A DNA stretch of 64,000 nucleotides from Azospirillum picis (GCF_017876115.1 NZ_JAGINO010000017.1:1-64000); one strand, 5' to 3'. Positions 21,208 to 33,850 are shown, counted from the first letter of the stretch. The notes: generated by a model not told the origin, from the letters alone. Numbers and translations are program-made.

Positions 21208-21693
21208 ATGGCCTCATTCGTGGCCCGTATCATTCCCTGCCTGTCGGTGTCCCTGCCGCTCGTGCTGGCCGGCGGCCTCGCCCACGCCCAGACGGCCGGC
21301 GACTATAATGCCGCCATCGAGGCCGCGCCGATCACCGACCCCGTTTCCCCGGACAGCGTCGCCTATTGCGCGCCGCTGACCAACTACGTCTTCACCTCGA
21401 TCCCCGCCGACCAGCGCGTCAAATGGGCGCTGCCGCTGGTGACCGTCAGCGGTTCGCAGACGCCGGAGATCGCCCAGAAGCGGGTCTCCTGCAACACCGT
21501 GCGCCAGCAGCCGGTCATCGCCTTCGACGCCGGCACCGGCGAGCAGATCGTCACCCCGGCGGAGGCGATGGAAGGCCCGACCGACCGCGGCCCCTACTAT
21601 CGCGACGTCTCGCCGGACGCCCCGGTCCCGCACACCGGCCGCGCCACCCCGCGCCAGCCGATGCCGCGCGGCAACGCCCAGCAGCCCTTCTGA
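21208..21693 (+). CDS. secreted hypothetical protein
   Basis: The 161-residue protein has a signal peptide (SVSLPLVLAGGLAHAQ, cleavage after AHA) and a mature part with two cysteines (SVAYCAPLTNYVF, KRVSCNTVRQQPV) that could form a disulfide, and a Pro/Arg-rich tail. A GGAGAG ribosome binding site supports the ATG at 21208. No family recognised. Confidence 0.75.
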   Translation: MASFVARIIPCLSVSLPLVLAGGLAHAQTAGDYNAAIEAAPITDPVSPDSVAYCAPLTNYVFTSIPADQRVKWALPLVTVSGSQTPEIAQKRVSCNTVRQQPVIAFDAGTGEQIVTPAEAMEGPTDRGPYYRDVSPDAPVPHTGRATPRQPMPRGNAQQPF

Positions 21694-21703
21694 GGCCGGG
21701 CGG

Positions 21704-23029
21704 TCAGGGCCCGACGCCGTAGCGTTCCAGGTGGCGGGCCATCTCGGCGGAGGACAGCGGGAAGCCGCTGCCCTGCCGGGCGTTCAGCATGGCCCGCGGG
21801 TGGATGCCGGCGGCCCGCGCCTGGACCTGCATGGCACAGCGCATCGACAGGCCGGCCCGCCAGACCAGCGCGGTGACGGCGGCGGCGTCGTGGGAATCGA
21901 GGATCAGCTCCACCACCTCGGGCGCCACGCGGGCGCGCAGGGTCAGCGCCGCCCGCAGGAAACCGGTCTCGTTCCACGACAGCGCGTCGCCCAGCGCCGC
22001 CTCGTCCAGCCGGCCCTGGCGATGCAGGCGCACCGCGCGGCGTTCCGGCGTCTCGCCGTGGTCGGCCGATTCGGCCCAGTCGATGCGGCGGCGGGTGGTG
22101 GCGGCGATGTCGGCCACGGTGGCGTCGTCGAAGTCGGTACGCCCGCGCAGGATGTCCACCACCGCCAGATCGACGAAATCGGCCAGCCGCAGCGCCAGCC
22201 GGCGCGGCAGGGCGGGGCGGCGGGCCAGCTTCTCCTGCCAGTCCGGATGGCGGGCGGCCTCCTCCACCAGCCGGTCGAGCGTCGGCTCGGCGATCACTGC
22301 GCCGGTGTTGTCCAGCAGGATGCCGGTGGCCTCCGGGTGCCCGGCCCCGGCGATGGCGCCGGACAGCGCCTCGCCGATGCGGCGGCGGCGGGCGATGGCC
22401 GACAGCGCCCAGCCGGCGGGCGCCGAGGCGACGATGTCCAGCAGATCCTCGTCGCCGAGGGCGGCGCAGCAGCGCAGCACCGGCTCGGCCACCGAGCGCT
22501 CGACGTCGCGGGCCAGCGCCGCCACCACCGACGGCGGGGCGCAGGCGACGTCCTTGATGGCGGTGGCCAGCGCCTCGCGCACGCGGACGATGTGGTCGCG
22601 GGCCAACTGCTCCAGCGCCCGCAGCGCCACCGTGCTGACGGTGTCGGCGCCGCCGGGGGGAAGATCGGGCAGCAGGCGGCAGAGCTTGCGGGCCAGGGCG
22701 GAGCGCACGTCGGCATCGCCCATGCCGGCCAGCCGCGACTCGACCAGCGCGTCGCCGACCCGGCGGGCGACCTCGCGCGGCGTGCCGGACGGGCGGCCGG
22801 CCGTGGAGGCAGGGGCAGGGGCAGGGGGACGGGCAGGGGAACGGACGGCGGCCGGTTGCGGTTCGGCGAACAGGTAGTCCATCAGTTCTGGCGCGACGCC
22901 GCCCTCCGTCTCCGGCGGGAGAGCGGTGCGGGGATCGGACGGGGAGCGCCGGACTGTCACCGGATCACGGACCTCGGGGTTCGCTCCCGGCGCTCCGGTG
23001 CGGGAGCGCGGGACGCGTGTTGACGCCAT
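21704..23029 (-). CDS. DUF2336 domain-containing protein
   Basis: The 441-residue protein has a disordered Pro/Ala-rich first 100 residues and then a long array of HEAT-like helical pairs (VRSALARKLCRLLPDLP, RVREALATAIKDVACAP, VAEPVLRCCAALGDEDLLDIV) as in alphaproteobacterial DUF2336 proteins. A cytoplasmic scaffolding role is possible; no enzymatic motif is seen. It ends convergent with the secreted protein gene, ten bases apart. Confidence 0.8.
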   Translation of the reverse strand: MASTRVPRSRTGAPGANPEVRDPVTVRRSPSDPRTALPPETEGGVAPELMDYLFAEPQPAAVRSPARPPAPAPASTAGRPSGTPREVARRVGDALVESRLAGMGDADVRSALARKLCRLLPDLPPGGADTVSTVALRALEQLARDHIVRVREALATAIKDVACAPPSVVAALARDVERSVAEPVLRCCAALGDEDLLDIVASAPAGWALSAIARRRRIGEALSGAIAGAGHPEATGILLDNTGAVIAEPTLDRLVEEAARHPDWQEKLARRPALPRRLALRLADFVDLAVVDILRGRTDFDDATVADIAATTRRRIDWAESADHGETPERRAVRLHRQGRLDEAALGDALSWNETGFLRAALTLRARVAPEVVELILDSHDAAAVTALVWRAGLSMRCAMQVQARAAGIHPRAMLNARQGSGFPLSSAEMARHLERYGVGP

Positions 23030-23477
23030 TCACTCCCATCGAAGCCCGGCCCCGGTTAACGGGAGGCTAATATGGCCGCGGCTTGGTCCGTGACATGCTG
23101 CGTGCGGCGATGACGCCGTCACCCGCCTGGGATCATCCGAACCCGCCTTTCTGCCGCGTCCACGGACGCCATCAGGCTGTGGCGGGCGACCGCCAGCCAC
23201 AGCGGACGGCACGGCGACTCCAACGTGAAGGCTTGCTTCAGGGGCATTTGCGTCAGCAACGGCCCGGAATGGTGGCGATGCTCGACCAGCGCCGGCATCG
23301 CGGTCAGCGCCGGGATGCCGGGAGGTGCTGGATGGCTTTCATTAGTATCACGGTAAGTGAAAGAGAATCGTGAACGCTTTGGTCTGGACGAGGATTGACC
23401 ATGGCTTTCGCCGACCTTATAGACGCTTGCGCGGAAGCGCATACGTACTCAATATTTACATATCGGAGTATTCAGCA

Positions 23478-24023
23478 GTGGGAAGAGGTCCTGGCATCAC
23501 CTTGGTGATCATCGCCGGTGTCGGCTTGGCCATTTTCAAACTCTGGTTTGATGCTCAAGTTGATCATCCAAATGCTCAGGTGATCGGCGTTACGGAAGGT
23601 ACCTCTCGTGCAGAGGCGGAGGCGCGAATATCCAGCAACGGCTTTACTTTGGAAAAGAGCAACTCCGAAGGCCGTGTTTACATCAAGGGTGGATTTGTCA
23701 TCGTAAATGATGGCCCGCAGCTACGTTGCTCGAACGTATTGTCTTCGACGCTACCCGATAGTGGGGCGGGTGCTATCGGCGTCGACCCTTGCCTTGCTTC
23801 GCGTGACAGCAACCAGCCCAAGGACGCGGCTTGCATCAGCGTCACCTTCACCAAGAGACCAACAGGGAGTGAGGTTGTGGACCGGATCATTCAAGTGAAT
23901 GTCGTTGAGGTGGAGGACAGTGGTACTGAGGGCAAGCGGACTCGTGGCGGCGTCGTTGCTGCCGCACCGGAAACTTGTGCCAAGCAGATGGAGAGCTACA
24001 GCCTGGAGAAGAGGCGAGGGTGA
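23478..24023 (+). CDS. membrane-anchored hypothetical protein in atypical low-GC DNA
   Basis: About 181 residues: one N-terminal membrane helix (GITLVIIAGVGLAIFKLWF), then a soluble domain with three cysteines (QLRCSNVLSS, GVDPCLASR, APETCAKQM). Codon use and base composition (near 52 percent GC) differ strongly from neighbours, pointing to recent acquisition. I chose the GTG at 23478 (GGAG nine bases upstream) because the open frame before it does not look coding; an ATG at 23370 is in frame. The stretch 23030-23477 before it shows no convincing gene. Confidence 0.55.
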   Translation: MGRGPGITLVIIAGVGLAIFKLWFDAQVDHPNAQVIGVTEGTSRAEAEARISSNGFTLEKSNSEGRVYIKGGFVIVNDGPQLRCSNVLSSTLPDSGAGAIGVDPCLASRDSNQPKDAACISVTFTKRPTGSEVVDRIIQVNVVEVEDSGTEGKRTRGGVVAAAPETCAKQMESYSLEKRRG

Positions 24024-24380
24024 ATTGGGCGCTTTCGCCAAAATTCCCGTGACGGCGTTTGCTGCTCTTCCTCAAACGATCAGAGTGCTCTGAGTATGAT
24101 TCTGGCTGACCACGTGCTTACGTGGCCAGAGCATATCTTTTGAAAACGTAACTGTCCGGACCGGGGCGTGGATCGGGTTCGCTGCCGCCAATCGCTCCGA
24201 CGCTCCGCACTCCTCGGTTGGCAGAGGTGGCATCATCCCCATGACCGTCAGGCGAAGCCGGTGGTGGAACCTTGCCGAACCAAGGCGCGGGTGAGGCGGG
24301 CGATCATCGCCTTGGCCTGATGGCTGCTCCCGAGCCGCCGAGTTCGACGTCCATCAGCAGAACGCCAATCAACGGGATTG

Positions 24381-24451
24381 GCAAAAAAAAGGCCGCAGCC
24401 CGGTGGGGCGCGGCCTTCAGTCTAGGGAGGAAACGCACTGCAAAATGCAGT
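24381..24451 (-). ncRNA. candidate small RNA with anti-Shine-Dalgarno loop and intrinsic terminator
   Basis: On the minus strand the order is a small hairpin CTGCA-TTT-TGCAG (24451-24439), single-stranded GCGTTTCCTCCCTAGACTG, then the hairpin AAGGCCGC...GCGGCC followed by eight T (24415-24381). No gene on this strand lies upstream before the lysS terminator at 24.68 kb, so the terminator is otherwise unexplained. Hairpin, exposed CCUCCC and terminator are the layout of the alphaproteobacterial CCUCC-motif sRNAs. The 5' end is unknown, and the region 24024-24716 contains no other gene I can support. Confidence 0.4.
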
Positions 24452-24668
24452 AACGAGACGGAGTGTACGGAAACGGCCGTGTTAGCGGTACCACCGATTT
24501 CGAATTGGTGCGGTGCGGCATCCGCATGGCGTTCGCTCGTTTAACACTTGGTTTGCCCAGCCGTTAGGCCGAATGGCCGAAAATGCACAAATCCTAGCCA
24601 GATTGGCGAATGATTGTCGGACCAATCGTCGAAACCGAAAATGATGGCCGGCGGGCGCTTTCGCAAAC

Positions 24669-24696
24669 GAAAAAGGGGCGCCCGGAGGCGCCCCTT
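24669..24696 (-). terminator. intrinsic terminator of lysS
   Basis: AAGGGGCGCC-TCCG-GGCGCCCC followed by TTTTTCG on the minus strand, 20 bases after the lysS stop. Confidence 0.92.
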
Positions 24697-24716
24697 CGTC
24701 GAGGGGAGGGGGCTGG

Positions 24717-26285
24717 TCAGGCGGCAAGCTTCCCGCGGATCAGCGCCTTGGTTTCCTCGATGCCATAGAGCTGGATGAAGGAGCCCATGCGCGGGCCGGT
24801 GGTCTGGCCCAGCAGCACCTCGTAGAGCGCCTGGAACCAGGCGCGCAGTTCGGTGAAGCCGTGGTCCTTGCCCACCGCGAACACCTCGTTCTGGATGGCG
24901 TCGGCGCGGGCGTCCGCCGGCAGCGCGTCCAGCTTGGCCAGCAGGTCGGTCAACGCCGCGCGCTCGGCGTCGGTGGGCGCGCGGAACTGCTTGGTCGGCT
25001 TGACCAGATCCTGGTAGTAGCGCACGGCATAGCCGACCAGGCTGTCGAGGAACGGACTGTTCTCCGGCGTCGCCTCGGGCGCATAGCGGCGGATGAAGCC
25101 CCACATCGCCTCCTTGGTTTCGGCGTTGGCGGCACCGGCCAGGTTGAGCAGCAGGTTGAAGGACACGTCCGAGCGCACCGCCGGCGGCTTGCCGTTGTGG
25201 ATGTGCCAGGCCGGGTTCTCCAGCTTCTTCGCCGGCTCCTCGCCATGCACCTTGTCGACGAAGGTCAGATATTCGTCGACGGCGCGCGGAATGACGTCGA
25301 AATACAGCCGCTTGGCCGATTTCGGCTTCTGGAACATGTAGAGCGCCAGGCTCTCCTGCGGCGCGTAGGCCAGCCACTCCTCCATGGTCAGGCCGTTGCC
25401 CTTGGACTTGGAGATCTTCTGGCCCTTGTCGTCGAGGAAGAGTTCGTAGTTGAAGCCCTCCGGCGGCTGGCCGCCGAGGATTTTGCAGATCTTCCCCGCC
25501 AGTTCGGCCGAGGGGATCAGGTCCTTGCCGTACATCTCGTAATCGACGCCCAGACCGTACCAGCGCATGCCCCAGTCGGGCTTCCACTGCAGCTTCACAT
25601 GGCCGCCGGTGACCGGCAACTCGACCTTCTTCCCGTCCTCGTCCTGGAAGACGATGGTGCCGGCATCGACATTGCGCTCAAGCACCGGCACCTGCAGCAC
25701 ACGCCCGGTGGAGGGGGAAACCGGCAGGAAGGGGCTGTAGGTGGCCTGGCGCTCCGCACCGAGCGTCGGCAGCATCACCGCCATCACCTCGTCGTAATGG
25801 CGCAGGATGCCGAGCAGCGCCTCGTCGAAGCGGCCGGACTTGTACCAGTCGGTGGAGGACTGGAACTCGTACTCGAAGCCGAAGCTGTCGAGGAAGGCGC
25901 GCAGGCGGGCGTTGTTGTGGGCGCCGAAGCTGTCATGCGTGCCGAAGGGATCGGGCACCTGGGTCAGCGGCTTGCCGAGGTTGGCCGCCACCATCTCCTT
26001 GTTGGGGATGTTGTCGGGGACCTTGCGCAGCCCGTCCATGTCGTCGGAGAAGCAGAAGAGCTTGGTGGGCAAGTCGCTCATGGTCTGGAAGGCGTGGCGG
26101 ACCATGCTGGTGCGCGCGACCTCGCCGAAGGTGCCGAGATGCGGCAGTCCCGAGGGGCCATAGCCGGTCTCGAACAGGACATAGCCTTTGGCGGGCGGCG
26201 CTTTCGCGAAGCGCGCAACCAGTTTGCGTGCCTCCTCGAACGGCCATGCCTTCGCCTGCAACGCCAGATCCCGTTCGCCGGTCAT
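24717..26285 (-). CDS. lysS: class I lysyl-tRNA synthetase
   Basis: The 522-residue enzyme is the archaeal-type class I LysRS used by many alphaproteobacteria in place of the class II form. The HIGH-like motif is in YGPSGLPHLGTFGEVAR and KMSKS is KISKSKGNGLTME. It charges tRNA-Lys. The ATG at 26285 precedes the usual AWPFEEARKL helix; upstream codons are not conserved in type. The gene is monocistronic with its own terminator. Confidence 0.95.
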   Translation of the reverse strand: MTGERDLALQAKAWPFEEARKLVARFAKAPPAKGYVLFETGYGPSGLPHLGTFGEVARTSMVRHAFQTMSDLPTKLFCFSDDMDGLRKVPDNIPNKEMVAANLGKPLTQVPDPFGTHDSFGAHNNARLRAFLDSFGFEYEFQSSTDWYKSGRFDEALLGILRHYDEVMAVMLPTLGAERQATYSPFLPVSPSTGRVLQVPVLERNVDAGTIVFQDEDGKKVELPVTGGHVKLQWKPDWGMRWYGLGVDYEMYGKDLIPSAELAGKICKILGGQPPEGFNYELFLDDKGQKISKSKGNGLTMEEWLAYAPQESLALYMFQKPKSAKRLYFDVIPRAVDEYLTFVDKVHGEEPAKKLENPAWHIHNGKPPAVRSDVSFNLLLNLAGAANAETKEAMWGFIRRYAPEATPENSPFLDSLVGYAVRYYQDLVKPTKQFRAPTDAERAALTDLLAKLDALPADARADAIQNEVFAVGKDHGFTELRAWFQALYEVLLGQTTGPRMGSFIQLYGIEETKALIRGKLAA

Positions 26286-26469
26286 CGTCGGACCCTTTCG
26301 ACACCAGATAGATAAATCAAGGAATGAGGGCAAAGACCCTAGGGCCGGCGGCACTTGGCGTCAACCATGGGCGCCGAAGTCTGGAGCGCCGAAGCCGGGG
26401 CGCGCCGGCTGCCGCCGCAGCCGTTGCGGCGTTCGACCCGCGGCCCGGTCTCGGCCCGATGCGGACGGC

Positions 26470-29202
26470 TCAGGCCCCCACCGTGAATGGGATCGCCGTC
26501 CGGGCGGCGCGCTCCACCGCCTCGGCCGGACCGGGACGGCCGAGGAAATAGCCCTGGGCGACGTCGCAGCGGAGCTGGCGCAGCGCCTCCAGCGTGCCGG
26601 CGTCCTCCACGCCCTCGGCGACGGCGGTCAGGTTCAGGCTGTGGGCCATCTGGATGACGGCGGCGGTGATCCTGGCGCTGTCGTGGTTGCTGGTCAGGTC
26701 GGCGATGAAACTGCGGTCGATCTTCAGCTTGTCCACCGCGAGGCGGCCGATGTAGGACAGGTTGGAATAGCCGGTGCCGAAATCGTCGATCGACACCTGG
26801 ACCCCCATCGCCTTGATCCGGCGCAGGTTGTCGATCACCTGGTCGGTGTTCTGGATCAGCATCGATTCGGTCAGTTCGAGTTCGAGCAGTAGCGGGTCGA
26901 GCCCGCTGTCCGCCAGCGCCTGCGTCACCGTCCGCACGAGGTCGCTGCGCTGGAGCTGCAACGCCGACAGGTTGACCGCCACCGACAGCGACAGCCCGGC
27001 CGCGCGCCATTGCGCCGCCTGCCGGCAGGCCTCCGCCAGGACCCAGTTGCCGATCGGGACGATCAGGCCGCTGTCCTCGGCGATGGGGATGAAGGAGCCG
27101 GGCGGCACCATGCCCCGTTCGGGATGGTTCCAGCGGATCAGCGCCTCGGCCCCGGTCACGGCACCGCTCTCCAGGTTGACCTGCGGCTGGTAGTGGACCA
27201 GGAACTCGTTGCGCTCCAGGGCCCGGCGCAGGCCGCTGCGGGTGGAGAGGTGGACGACCGCCTCGGCGTTCATCGCCTCGGCATAGAAGCGGTGGGTGTC
27301 GCGGCCGGCGGCCTTGGCATGGTGCAGGGCGGTGTCGGCGTTCTGCAGCAGGGTGGCGAAGTCCCGGCCGTCCGCCGGGGCCATCGCCACGCCGGAGGAC
27401 AGGGTGACGGTCAGCTCGCGCCCCTCCACCAGGAAGGGTTCCGCCATCGCCTCGTGCAGGGAGGCCACCGTCTCCACCACCGCGTCGGCGTCGGGCAGGC
27501 TCGACAGCAGCAGGATGAACTCGTCGCCGCCGCCGCGGCTGACGGTGTCCGTCTCGTGCATCGTGGCCTTGAGCCGTTCCGCCACCGCGCGCAACAGCGC
27601 GTCGCCGACGGCGTGGCCCAGGCTGTCGTTCACCGTCTTGAAGCGGTCCAAACCGCAGGCGACCAGGGCGACCAGCCGGCCGCTGCGCTCCGACCGGGCC
27701 AGGGCCTGCTCGGTCCGGTCCTGCACCAGAAGCCGGTTGGGCAGCAGCGTCAGCGCGTCGTGGCGCGACAGGAACTCCATCCGTTCCTGCGCCGTCCGGC
27801 GTTCGGTGATGTCGCGGGCGACCACCAGCAGGCGGCGGTCGGTGCCGTCCAGCGTGGCGCGGCGCATGCTGACCTCCACCCAGAACAGCGTGCCGTCCAG
27901 GGTACGGGCGTGCCATTCGAAGAGCTGCGGCTCGCCGGCGGCGGCCTTCCGGATCCAGGTGGCGGCATCCTCGCTGGTGTAGGGCGCAACGCCGGCGCTG
28001 AGGTCGGCGATCGTGACCGCCTTCAGCGGGGTGTCGCCGAGGCGGTACATCTCCCTCATCCGGCGGTTCGCCTCCAGGATGGCGCCGCTGTCGAGGTCGT
28101 GGATGAAGATGGCGTCGGTGACGCCGTCGAAGATGGTGCGGACCCGCTCCTCGCTGGCGGTGAGGGCGGCGACGGCGGTGCGCAGGCTCTCGGTCTTGTG
28201 CTCCACCTGCCGGCGCAGCAGGGCCACCCAGACCATCGCGCCGATGCCCAGCAGCAGCATGCCGCCCAGCAGCTTGACCATCAGGTCCATCAACTCGGGG
28301 CTGACGGTGCCGGTGATGCGGCGTCCGAGCCAGCGGTCGTCGACCGCCTGGCGTTCCTGCGGCGTGATGCGGGCGAAGCCGTCGGTGATCAGGCGGAAGA
28401 GCGCGGTGTCGCCCTTGTGCACGGCCCAATGCAGTTCGCCGGTGTAGAGCGGCTCCGTGTAGCGGAAGCGGCCCTGGACGCCGCGCCTGGTCATGTAATA
28501 GCTGGCCGAGGGGTCGTCCATGCAGAAGACCCTGGTCTCACGGCGGGCGGCGGCCTCCACCATCGCCTCGAAACCGCCGTAGCGCTGGAAGGCGGTGATG
28601 CCGTGATCGCTCAGCCATTCGAGGCAGAAATCGCCGTCCTTGACCCCGACGGTGAAGGCGTGCAGCGAGTCGACCCCGGTGATGCCGCTGAGGTCGCTGC
28701 TGAACCAGATCGGCACGTCGACCCGGGCATAAGGCTTCGAGAAATCGTAGGTCCTGTCGCGGGCGGCGTTGCGGAAGATGGTCTCGATGACGTCGGCGGC
28801 CCCGCTGTCCATCGCCTCGCGGGCGAGGGACCAGTCGGTCGGCATCAACTGCACCGGGATGCCGGTCTTCTCCGACCACAGCGCCCACAGATCCTTCACG
28901 ATCCCGACATGCGCGCCGGTTCCGTCACGGAAGCTGTAGGGCGGATAATTGTCGTCCAGCGTGACGCGGATCCGGTCCGGGTGCGGACCCGGCGGGATGG
29001 CCGCCGTTGCCGCCGGGGACGGTGCGACGGGGCGGTCGATCGCCGCCGTCGACGACGCGGCGAGCAGCAGCGCCAGGGCTGGGGCGACGCGGGCCGCCAG
29101 CCCCAACCACCGGGCCGCGGCCAGCCCCGGCCATGTCGGCCGGCGGGCCGCCGCCCTGCGGGTGGGCGGCACCGGGCGCATCATCGGGACCGGCACGGGC
29201 AA
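26470..29202 (-). CDS. periplasmic-binding-domain sensor with PAS, GGDEF and EAL domains
   Basis: The 910-residue protein has a signal/membrane start, an extracytoplasmic solute-binding domain (VTLDDNYPPYSFRDGTGAHVGIVKDLW, FRYTEPLYTGELHWAV), a second membrane helix near residue 320, a PAS domain, then GGDEF (SRGGGDEFILLL) and EAL (GAEALIRWNHPERG, DDFGTGYSNLSY) domains. The intact GGDEF and EAL motifs suggest it makes and degrades cyclic-di-GMP in response to a small extracellular solute. The start is uncertain by about seven residues. Confidence 0.9.
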   Translation of the reverse strand: MPVPVPMMRPVPPTRRAAARRPTWPGLAAARWLGLAARVAPALALLLAASSTAAIDRPVAPSPAATAAIPPGPHPDRIRVTLDDNYPPYSFRDGTGAHVGIVKDLWALWSEKTGIPVQLMPTDWSLAREAMDSGAADVIETIFRNAARDRTYDFSKPYARVDVPIWFSSDLSGITGVDSLHAFTVGVKDGDFCLEWLSDHGITAFQRYGGFEAMVEAAARRETRVFCMDDPSASYYMTRRGVQGRFRYTEPLYTGELHWAVHKGDTALFRLITDGFARITPQERQAVDDRWLGRRITGTVSPELMDLMVKLLGGMLLLGIGAMVWVALLRRQVEHKTESLRTAVAALTASEERVRTIFDGVTDAIFIHDLDSGAILEANRRMREMYRLGDTPLKAVTIADLSAGVAPYTSEDAATWIRKAAAGEPQLFEWHARTLDGTLFWVEVSMRRATLDGTDRRLLVVARDITERRTAQERMEFLSRHDALTLLPNRLLVQDRTEQALARSERSGRLVALVACGLDRFKTVNDSLGHAVGDALLRAVAERLKATMHETDTVSRGGGDEFILLLSSLPDADAVVETVASLHEAMAEPFLVEGRELTVTLSSGVAMAPADGRDFATLLQNADTALHHAKAAGRDTHRFYAEAMNAEAVVHLSTRSGLRRALERNEFLVHYQPQVNLESGAVTGAEALIRWNHPERGMVPPGSFIPIAEDSGLIVPIGNWVLAEACRQAAQWRAAGLSLSVAVNLSALQLQRSDLVRTVTQALADSGLDPLLLELELTESMLIQNTDQVIDNLRRIKAMGVQVSIDDFGTGYSNLSYIGRLAVDKLKIDRSFIADLTSNHDSARITAAVIQMAHSLNLTAVAEGVEDAGTLEALRQLRCDVAQGYFLGRPGPAEAVERAARTAIPFTVGA

Positions 29203-29480
29203 GTCGCGGACATGGGCGTGGCCTTTGCCGAGGAGGGCGACGGAGGATAGCGGCTGGCAGTACCTCTGCCGATCAGCCTAACCCGAATGCCATGCTGCGG
29301 CAATGCGCCGCTCTATGGAAAGAGCAGCGGAATGGAGTGCGGCGGCGGGGGCGGTGGAATGGGGTCGGCCCGGGCGGCATCGCCAGAGCCTGAAGCAGGG
29401 TTTCCGAACTCCGCTGACGGATGGGCGGACTCGGGAAACCTGCTTAGAGTGTTGACCGGGGGAACGGGCGGAGCGGGCGA

Positions 29481-30002
29481 ATGGACAGGACACGGGCGGC
29501 GGTGTTTGGCCTGCGGATCGGGCACGCGACGGTGGAGGATGTCTGGAGGGCCGCCTGCGAGGACATCGTCGAAAGCGCCGCGGTGTCCCGCGCCGGCGTG
29601 TGGGCTTTTTCCGACGACCGGGAGAGCCTGACCTGCCTGAACCTGTTCGACGGCGGCCCGAGACGGCACAGCCGCGGCACCATCCTGCTGCGCACCGACT
29701 ATCCCGACTATTTCCGCGCCATCACCAACAACGCCCGCGTCGTCGCCGACGATGCCCCGCTCCACCCGGCGACGCGCTGTTTCGCCGACACCTATTTCAA
29801 GGAGAACGACGTCCGCAGCCTGCTGGACTTCATCGTGCTGCGCGAGGCGGTCCCGGTCGGCATCCTGTGCTGCGAGCAATCCGGATGGCGGCGCGACTGG
29901 AGCCCGGCCGACAGCGCCTGCCTGCAAGCGGTGGCGATGCTGATCGGCACCGTCTTCCCGCGGTGCCCCGATGACGCGGTGGTGGATGAGCCGGCAGGGT
30001 GA
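29481..30002 (+). CDS. GAF domain protein
   Basis: The 173-residue protein is a single GAF domain (AACEDIVESAAVSRAGVWAF, NNARVVADDAPLHPATRCF, DFIVLREAVPVGILCCEQS) with no output module. Such free-standing GAF domains bind small ligands or nucleotides. An isolated GAF beside a cyclic-di-GMP enzyme is suggestive but no partner is proven. Confidence 0.8.
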   Translation: MDRTRAAVFGLRIGHATVEDVWRAACEDIVESAAVSRAGVWAFSDDRESLTCLNLFDGGPRRHSRGTILLRTDYPDYFRAITNNARVVADDAPLHPATRCFADTYFKENDVRSLLDFIVLREAVPVGILCCEQSGWRRDWSPADSACLQAVAMLIGTVFPRCPDDAVVDEPAG

Positions 30003-30077
30003 GCGGGTGGTCGATGGCCCGGTCATCAGGACGAGCCGGGGCGCGGCGCAGCGGGCCGGCCGTTCCCCGGATGCGGG

Positions 30078-30518
30078 TCAGGGCCTGCGGTCGGTCGGCG
30101 CGGCGCCGTGCGCCTGGGCGCGCAGCGCATCGCGGATCTCCTCCAGCAACTGCTCCTGCCGCGGCGGCGCCTTCGGCACCTCCTTGTGCAGGACGTGCAG
30201 GCGGTTCACCTGGCGCACGATCAGGAACAGGGCGCCGGAGACGATCAGGAAATTGATGCAGGCGTTGATGAAGCGGCCATAGTTGATGGTCGCGGCGCCG
30301 GCCTGCTCCGCCGCCTGCAACGACTCGTAGTGGCCGCCCGACAGGCTGAAGAAATAATTGGAAAAGTCGATGCCGCCCATGATCCAGCCGATCGGCGGCA
30401 TGATCATGTCCTTGACCAGGGAGTTGACGATCCCGGTGAAGGCGGCGCCCACGATGATGCCGACGGCAAGCTCGATGACGTTGCCACGGCTGATGAACTT
30501 CTTGAACTCTTCGAACAT
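30078..30518 (-). CDS. mscL: large-conductance mechanosensitive channel
   Basis: The 146-residue protein begins MFEEFKKFISRGNVIELAVG, followed by the pore helix GIIVGAAFTGIVNSLV, the periplasmic loop and a second helix (FLIVSGALFLIVRQV) with a cytoplasmic helix bundle (EVPKAPPRQEQLLEEIRDAL). It opens under membrane tension to release solutes on osmotic downshock. The ATG at 30518 is the family start. Confidence 0.96.
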   Translation of the reverse strand: MFEEFKKFISRGNVIELAVGIIVGAAFTGIVNSLVKDMIMPPIGWIMGGIDFSNYFFSLSGGHYESLQAAEQAGAATINYGRFINACINFLIVSGALFLIVRQVNRLHVLHKEVPKAPPRQEQLLEEIRDALRAQAHGAAPTDRRP

Positions 30519-30604
30519 GCTGCCCCGCTCCCGGTTGTGCCAAGGGTCAACGGAGCGCGGCGGCGATGGTTTCACCGGGACGGGGCCTGCTTGCCCGGAA
30601 AGCG

Positions 30605-30638
30605 CCGTCCCGCGGCGGCACCTCTGCCCGCGGGACGG
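30605..30638 (-). terminator. hairpin downstream of secA, without strong U-tract
   Basis: CCGTCCCGCG (30605-30614) and CGCGGGACGG (30629-30638) form perfect 10-bp arms between the secA stop and the mscL start. No T-run follows, so intrinsic termination is uncertain. Confidence 0.4.
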
Positions 30639-30650
30639 GGGATCGTCTCC

Positions 30651-33410
<2,760 letters not shown>

Positions 33411-33459
33411 GAAAACCTCGGGAGTAAAGCGGAATGTGGGCCAGCTTATCGACGCGTCT

Positions 33460-33488
33460 GACATAGGCCTATGGACTGTCTGTGTCAA
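33460..33488 (-). promoter_or_regulatory. sigma-70 promoter of secA
   Basis: On the minus strand TTGACA (33488-33483), exactly 17 bases, then TATGTC (33465-33460), about 50 bases before the secA ATG. The region 33411-33850 is the divergent control region for secA and the PPIase gene; no other gene is seen. Confidence 0.65.
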
Positions 33489-33850
33489 CGAGACCAGCCC
33501 CTTCGCCGGGACGGCCGGAGCGCCTTCAGCCTTATGCTCCGTCATGCCGGGGCGGCCGGCCGGCACCGGCATGGACGGACCATGAAATCGCGTCCAGGAA
33601 ACGGGGAGGCGGTTGGCGCGGGCGGTCCGGGCTGCTATTGGCGGGTGGGCGGGCGCCGTTCCCGCAGGGGAACGACGGCGGCCCTTGCCCCGTGCGGGCG
33701 AGCCATGCTTAATCCCCTGCGGAATCGGGCACGGAGCGGCGGATGGCTCCGATTGCCGCAGGCCATGCGAAACGGACGACAGACCTCCTTGTTGCCCTTC
33801 ACTATTGCCCCAATGTTGCGATGCATCCGCCGGAAGGAAAAAGACACGCC

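Noticed and set aside
23119..23442. 107-codon minus-strand frame with a protein-like segment (PLKQAFTLESP...)
   Set aside because: Start, composition and context are unconvincing; it may be a remnant but cannot be supported as a gene.
27010..29250. Large plus-strand frame over the GGDEF-EAL gene
   Set aside because: Antisense shadow; the minus-strand protein has intact signature motifs.
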